DNA of 64,000 bases from Geosiphon pyriformis (Eukaryota; Glomeromycota; Glomeromycetes; Archaeosporales; Geosiphonaceae): the NCBI GenBank assembly GCA_016748015.1, contig JAAOMT010000571.1, forward strand, positions 747,095 through 811,094, written 5' to 3'. Shown piece after piece: positions 59,201 to 64,000 of the stretch. Numbering within the stretch: the first letter of the stretch is position 1; each line of letters begins with the position of its first letter. The translations under genes and the position numbers were made by a program. The notes under the pieces were generated by a model, which made no database searches, had not been told where the DNA came from, and saw only the letters and a program-made list of their open reading frames with translations.

Positions 59201-60291
59201 TCTTTTTAAATTATTATTTTTTTTATGAATTTTCAATTTGAACATTAACAAATCTCCATTTCATATAATCCTTTACTAAGCTTTGAAATAACAGACAAGA
59301 GACTTCGAAAAAGTTGGGTCGTCATTCTTACGTCCCCAATCTGAGGGACGATAAATTTCCTGACGAGAAACAGGTTGATCAGTTTTATGACAATATAATG
59401 CCATCTAGCTCTTATGGCGCTGAACAAGATGTGATTATGCCTACTTTTGGGGATGAGAGATTTTTCGCGGATGCCAAAAAAATATTAGAACCTTCATGCA
59501 TATCCATTGACTGTCTACGATCGTATGGCTTCCCCTTTTACGAAAAAGAGAAGGAACAGAATTGGGACTGGACTAAGATTGAACAAGCTCTCCATGAAGC
59601 CTATTTACCATCTCCTTGGACAGTGGAAAATCACTTTCCGAGAGCGTACACACACGCGTTGAGGCTCCGCCAACAGGCAGTTGATGAACTATTGTACGAT
59701 TTTACGCTATCTTCACAGGCCTATGTAAAAAAGGGTGATGAGCAGAAAGAAATGAAAGGACCGCTTTTACGTTTCACAGCTCAGACGGAAGGAGATTCGG
59801 CTGCTGCTGAGGCTTTTATTTCCACAATGACATCTAACTGGGAGTTGAGTGATGATTTGCCCCAATTTAACCTCTCTATTATGGCACAAGCAATGATCGA
59901 AGAATGGCCTTTAAATCAAGATTTGAATGAATACATCTATATGGATCCCGGTGAAAGATTGATGAAGAATCAAAAGGGAAGTAATGAGAAAAAGCATCGT
60001 GATATAGATGAAACCTTTTCCTCTAGGAAAAATTCTGGAGAGCAGTTCTCTAACTTTGAATTCACCGAGCAGCAAAATATTTCATATGGCTCCGAAAACA
60101 CTCGAGAAACACAAAGTTTAGCATCATCAAATAATGAGAAGCGAAGAACAGAACGTTTATCGGCTTTGCCTGTTGAGGAACCAAAGTCAAAAGAATATCC
60201 AGAATTCTTTTCGCAACATAAAGAATCTCTTGGTGAAATAGAAGGCTCAACGAAGCCTCGTAAAAAGAAATCAAGAAAGATGGGATTCTAA
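56220..60291 (+). CDS. RNA polymerase I factor, TAF1C/RRN6-like, with FAR1-like insert
   Basis: Ten exons join in phase: 56220-56367, 56446-56573, 56652-56862, 56938-57117, 57209-57464, 57521-57671, 57753-57972, 58055-58669, 58735-59197, 59295-60291, about 1,122 residues. A WD-like propeller is seen in SHFTFNPSIYGEAAIVNENG and GIHIWNINR, then VILLDHRFPNRPLLSWNHY and TMVVVWSKHE, typical of TAF1C/RRN6, which with TBP recruits Pol I to the rDNA promoter in the nucleolus. Exon 9 holds a FAR1/WRKY-GCM1-like finger (58774-59040). The tail is charged with KKKSRKMGF at the end. An apparent TAG at 56650 falls inside a predicted 78-nt intron. The true start may lie in an upstream exon. Confidence 0.75.
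58774..59040 (+). other. FAR1/WRKY-GCM1-like zinc-finger segment inside TAF1C-like gene
   Basis: About 88 residues in frame within exon 9: FSNWESVDQFFHQYGLENGF (the aromatic helix typical of FAR1-type N-termini), then SYSCDYQDRTCAWGVKLFH and ENHNH, giving C-x6-C-x23-H-x-H. FAR1/MULE-related proteins use this fold to bind DNA. It is flanked by LLHPVY and VVYRFSSTLM; the two sides share a GTATACGA / GTTTACCGA look-alike that might be an old target duplication. Could instead be native to this fungal family. Confidence 0.55.
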
Positions 60292-60599
60292 TAGAATATT
60301 TTATCCTAGGTTCGCAAGTATCTTTAAACGAAATTGTAAATTTTGTTTGCATGGTAATCTACTTGGACAATCTTTCGAAATTTTGCAGAATAATAATCTG
60401 GCATCTTGGCCAATGATATTTTTTATCCAAAACCATCCAATCAACTTAATCTAACTCCTCTTAGCCTTGTAAAGTTTGAAATTTTTTCTAAATTAGCTTT
60501 TAGCCGGCAGTTGTAATTGATCAAGTTTCTGGAGACATATTAACATAATTCGTAATTTTTAGCGATTTATTTTTTTAATCTCTGAACAATTTTTATCCG
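60292..60599. other. Intergenic, about 300 bp
   Basis: Probable 3' UTR of the TAF1C-like gene and spacer. Nothing recognisable. Confidence 0.5.
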
Positions 60600-61930
60600 A
60601 ATTGGTGGATGGGATTGTAACACATCAATAGGAGTGCTAGAGGCATTGCTAAGACTACTATTTCCTGCATGTACCTCAGGAGAGGATCAAGGCTCTATTA
60701 AACAATGGCCGGAGGATCCCCGAATGTTTTTTCATCTGTCGGCAATTCCGGCAGTGGTACAGCGATGCTTTTTACGATACCACAACAGCTATAAGTCTTA
60801 GATGTATAAATTTTATTTTAGACTCTTAACTACTCGGCCTTGGGTAATTTTTCTCATGTCTGATACCTCAAACGACGGGATAACGATTGCGTCAAACTTG
60901 CGGGTGAAGAACCCAATTACCCTTCTGTGGATTTCTCTGCAGACGCACAATCCTTCGTCATATGTGTGAGACTGCTTTGTCAAGTCGCCGGTCTTTGCAT
61001 TTCTTACGCTTTGAAGTAGACAGCAAGTTTGATTTCTTCCGAAATGAGGTCACCCACACACTTGCACAGGCAAACAATTTGTCTAATGTCACTGGTGCCT
61101 ATTTTACTTATGCCTTTAATGGAGGAATACCAATGAAGGGTTTGCGAACGCCCAGATGAAAAGAGACTTTATGGATGGAGCTATCCGCTTGGGTTTGGCG
61201 GACTTGGCTTTGTGCCTCATAGACCCAGGAAAATGTCCATTCGAGAATATGCAAGTTTCCTCCCAGATATAATTTTGTGCGGGGAGGACCACTTATTGTT
61301 TCCGCAATTAATTCGAAATGTAAAGTCATAGCATGCGTTTATCCTCATTTATCTTGTGTCAATGTCATTAGGCATCTATTAAAGTGTGAAGTATAAGACA
61401 TAAAAACGATTCCACAACAATGATGTGCTTACGCACCTTCGTCTCGTGCTGTCAGCGCCTGACCAAGGGCTTCATCAATGATATTAGCCCTAAGCAACCT
61501 CTTAAGAGCGGACGGCAGCTCTACAAAACTTTTTTTACCCGAAACATTCTTAAAAGAGACGTCCTTGTTGAAGCGTCATAGGCTTCAGCCATTTCTTTTT
61601 CGTAATGCCCTTTTGCTTTAACACATTTATCCCACCCCACTACAATATTAAAGGCAAATTCTCCCGAGCGTCGTCAATTGTTGTGCGCTGCCGTTATTCT
61701 GGTTTTCGTCTCACACTATTTACTTGCTCTGGGTATTTAGCTGCTTGCCGTCCTTGCATTCTGCAGATGAAGGTTCGAGGTTTTCTCGTCGAATGGATAA
61801 AAAAGACATATTGTAAGAGGTTGAAGGCAATTCGGCAAAGTCTATCACGGTAGGTGCTCGAGAGCATTCCACGGCTTGTTCGTTCCAATAGGGTCGAAGC
61901 CACGATCGTTTAAAATTGATACCTTACCCG
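60600..61930 (-). pseudogene. Fanzor/TnpB-like RNA-guided nuclease remnant
   Basis: Minus-strand fragments in changing frames follow the Fanzor (eukaryotic TnpB) order. N-terminal KRSWLRPYWNEQAVE (about 61895); middle ELPSALKRLL...IIDEALGQALTARDE (about 61535-61440); RuvC-I at 61167-61144 reading VSFHLGVR where the family has LDPGVR (Asp to His); after a frameshift HWYSSIKGISKIGTSDIRQIV (about 61120-61060); FDAIVIPSFEVSDM at 60896-60855 with the RuvC-II Glu kept; zinc ribbon TSKTYSCCG at 60805-60779 (first Cys to Tyr); a C-terminal LLRYMQE near 60665. Family members cut DNA guided by a transposon-end RNA and are linked to mobile elements. Frameshifts and stops make this copy dead. G+C is higher than in the flanks. 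Confidence 0.7.
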
Positions 61931-62068
61931 ATATCGCTGTTGTTTTTGTCGTTCGAGATCGTTCCACTAGACTTTGAGAAGTTAGCGATTATGAACCTGA
62001 TAAGCATTTTATTTATAAGCATGATTAAGCTAATATTTGCTAAACCATTAGGACTTCAAATTCTCGCA
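61931..62068. promoter_or_regulatory. Upstream region of NDUFB4-like gene
   Basis: 138 bp between the Fanzor remnant and ATG 62069. Slightly GC-richer at its left part, AT-rich near the start (TTATTTATAAGC near 62010). Presumed promoter and 5' UTR; no defined motif. Confidence 0.35.
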
Positions 62069-62501
62069 ATGGCAGGTGACAAAAAGAGTATGTATACAAG
62101 TTTTTCTACTATTATAAACTTACATTGCTTCCTGGAATCCAAACTTTTTGTTAGCCCAATTCACCCCCGTCTTTTCTCAATAAATTAATTGATCTAAACT
62201 GGCTTAAGCCCTCTTAAAGGACCCGGCACTTGACCGTTGGTACCTAGCAATACATGAAACCCCAAGATTTTACTTTCGTTGGACAAGCCGAACTGTTAAG
62301 ACAGCGATTGGATTAGGTGTTGTCATTCCTTGCTTCTTGCTATACTTGGGTGTAGAATTTCAAGTAAGGTAGAACAAACGGTAAATTGATCTTCAAAAGC
62401 TATTTTTACCAAGGTTAATTGAATCGTTCGTTCTCAAGGACAAATATGATTTTCGCGGTGCCAGAGATAAAGAATCCATGCTGAAAAGGCCCAAAGAATA
62501 G
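62069..62501 (+). CDS. Complex I B15 / NDUFB4-like subunit
   Basis: Three exons in phase: 62069-62087 (19 nt, MAGDKK), 62209-62363, 62439-62501, giving 78 residues. Pattern matches the small fungal B15 subunit: DPALDRWYLAIHETPRFYFRW, a basic segment, one membrane helix (TAIGLGVVIPCFLLYLGVEF, about residues 34-53), and a C-terminal DKYDFRGARDKES. Such subunits sit in the membrane arm of mitochondrial NADH dehydrogenase without catalytic residues. Donors are GTATGT and GTAAGG, acceptors AAG and AAG. Converges with SAP18, tail to tail. Confidence 0.8.
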
Positions 62502-62900
62502 CGATAATACGTTAATTACAATAGCCATTGGGGTGATAGAAATTCCCCCATTAAAAATGTCGTTGTAACGAGATTAATTTTACCTTGGATAAAATTGTAA
62601 GTGATTTTTCTCAAATTGCTTGAAAAAAGTATGCAAGGAATTTTGGGTAACATTTTAAGGTTTCATAACCTCTCAATCTATTCTCGAGTTTTTGTCGAAA
62701 CATATCTTTCCTCTACCTAAGAACCCGAGTGAAACTAGCTCAACTAATCTATTTTCTCTTACATCAGAATGGTAACCTTTTATTTTAATTCGAGGATTCA
62801 ATAACAATGTTCAATATCAAACAGTGCTTACAATAAATTTAGATTTTATATGTTGGAAAAGTAAGCTTGATTAGCTATTTATGCAAAGTGTCCAAAAGCC
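62502..62900. other. Convergent intergenic region
   Basis: About 400 bp holding the 3' ends of the NDUFB4-like gene (plus) and SAP18 (minus). AATAAA-like signals near 62831 on the plus strand. No ORF. Confidence 0.5.
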
Positions 62901-64000
62901 TTATCTTCTTCTCTCCCTGAAAGATCTTCCATCTCTTCCCCCGCGATCCCGATCCCTTTCTACATTCCTTACTCCGTTCCTGTCACGATCTCTTTCTCTA
63001 TCCCGATCCCTGCCTCCACGTTCTCTAGTATCGCGTCCAAGCGTACTACGAAAAACTCTGGGAGAATCTCTATCTCTTCCTATTGCACGATCTCGTGGCT
63101 GATCTCTTATTGTATTACTCGAACGACGTTCGATCAATCCACGTGAAGCAGGCATCCCATAAAATACAGCCACATCCAAAAAATCCCCGATCACAAAACG
63201 CGCATCGTCCAGATTATTGTCTTCCTCTACAGTATTGCGCGAATTCATTACCATCCCTAGATCTTTAAACATGTAACAATTCCGTAACTGGTCTTGGTAG
63301 ACTAATTTGAATGAAATTCGGGCATTTAGGCGTTGCGCATCAGGTTTTATTTGTTTGATAAGGTTTGCAATTTCTTTGAGTGTAGCGTCTTTCCTATAGT
63401 CAAATAACATAAGTGGTCAAATGGGTTCAAGTCATGTTATGAAAGAGATAATTATTGTGCTACCATGTGTATATTTGAACTTCATGGTTTGTTGGCTGTT
63501 CGTCTATTGTGTATTTGTCAAGGCTTTGAGAAAGAAATTCAGAAAAACTTTTTAAAGACAACCATAATTTAAAAATAATAGTATGATATATTAGTCAATT
63601 AATATCCTTACCCATGATGCGAACCCTCCTGACAAAAAATTCTAAGCAAAAAAGGACATGTCTAAAACAAAATTAAATAATTAAAATTTTTATTCAGACC
63701 AAATATTTCACAAAAAAATATGCTTGAATTGCACCTTTTCTCGATCTACCACGATTTTGGCTTTTCCTGTGCCGGAGGGGTTAGCTGTAAGAGAGGATTT
63801 TCCAAGTTCAGACGTGGCACGACGTTTAATTGGCTCATTGTTCTCTGGTTTAACCGTTGGAAAATTCTTGACGTCTTCCATGGCTGCCCCTTCGGACGCT
63901 TCTCCTATAGTTGAGATTGCAGCTTCTTCACCTGCGTCTGAATCAGCTCTTGGAGCTAGTTTCGCCACTTGTACCCTATTTGTTTCTGTGGGAATTCCAC
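62901..64000 (-). CDS. SAP18: SAP18 (Sin3-associated polypeptide p18), 5' end off window
   Basis: Four exons in phase on the minus strand: 64000(edge)-63735, 63661-63612, 63523-63464, 63393-62901. Exon junctions spell the family signature: IVVDREK, TCPFLLRIFCQEGSHH, then HEVQIYTW, KDATLKEIANLIK, then RISFKLVYQD and LDDARFVIGDFLDVAVFYG. SAP18 has a ubiquitin-like fold and links to Sin3-HDAC and to the exon-junction ASAP complex. The C-terminus (from about 63130) is a long Arg/Asp repeat tail, RDRDRERDRDRN-like, absent from short animal SAP18. The N-terminal acidic region is open to the window edge, so the start is outside. Confidence 0.9.

Noticed and set aside
60962-61159. Plus-strand 65-codon ORF between TAF1C and NDUFB4-like genes
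   Set aside because: The opposite strand carries ordered Fanzor motifs across the same bases, so the plus frame is a shadow.

Overview
The window looks like nuclear DNA of a transposon-rich, AT-rich fungus, most probably an arbuscular mycorrhizal fungus (Glomeromycotina, Rhizophagus-like). This is inferred from short introns (about 60-100 nt) with ordinary GT-AG ends, from the style of the LINE and Ty3/gypsy proteins, and from a Sel1-like repeat fragment. I could not run a search, so the taxon is an inference. I saw no rRNA, tRNA, CRISPR array or bacterial-type operon.

Layout: 1-4646 holds a broken unknown gene and a 1.55-kb tandem array. From 4647 to about 53,580 the window is almost entirely transposons in AT-rich filler. 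One LINE type (ORF1 with an RRM-like stretch and a CCHC knuckle; ORF2 with endonuclease, reverse transcriptase, RNase H and a CCHC tail) occurs as copies A (4647-9610, +), C (16060-22865, -), D (23751-24945, +), E (25115-32940, +), F (33161-50875, -), plus a strongly decayed relative G (51381-53580, -). Three copies are split by later insertions whose target duplications can be read: a 2,052-bp pogo/Tigger-type DNA transposon with a TA duplication in LINE A; a 983-bp solo LTR with a CCAT duplication in LINE E; and a 10.9-kb Ty3/gypsy element with CTAC/CTGC in LINE F. The gypsy element is itself split by a 1,011-bp solo LTR with ATGC. Removing each insertion in silico restores the host element's alignment to its relatives. 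The AT-rich filler, longest at 9.6-16.06 kb, has no ORF of 60 codons.

From about 53.6 kb the composition changes to gene-bearing DNA. After a frameshifted gene remnant (53.6 kb) come a five-exon CHY/RING zinc-finger ubiquitin ligase (54113-55628), a ten-exon RNA polymerase I factor of the TAF1C/RRN6 type (56220-60291), a decayed Fanzor/TnpB-like gene on the minus strand (about 60600-61930), a three-exon complex I B15/NDUFB4-like gene (62069-62501) and a SAP18 gene on the minus strand running off the right edge (62901-64000). These are unrelated housekeeping genes (protein turnover, rRNA transcription, respiration, histone deacetylase/splicing-linked complex), not a pathway.

The most unusual items are: a gypsy gag-pol carrying a dUTPase-like domain, an uncharacterised cysteine-rich segment and an extra ORF after integrase; a pogo-like element whose transposase tail is fused in frame to Sel1-like repeats; a FAR1/WRKY-GCM1-like zinc-finger segment in frame inside the TAF1C gene; and the Fanzor remnant.
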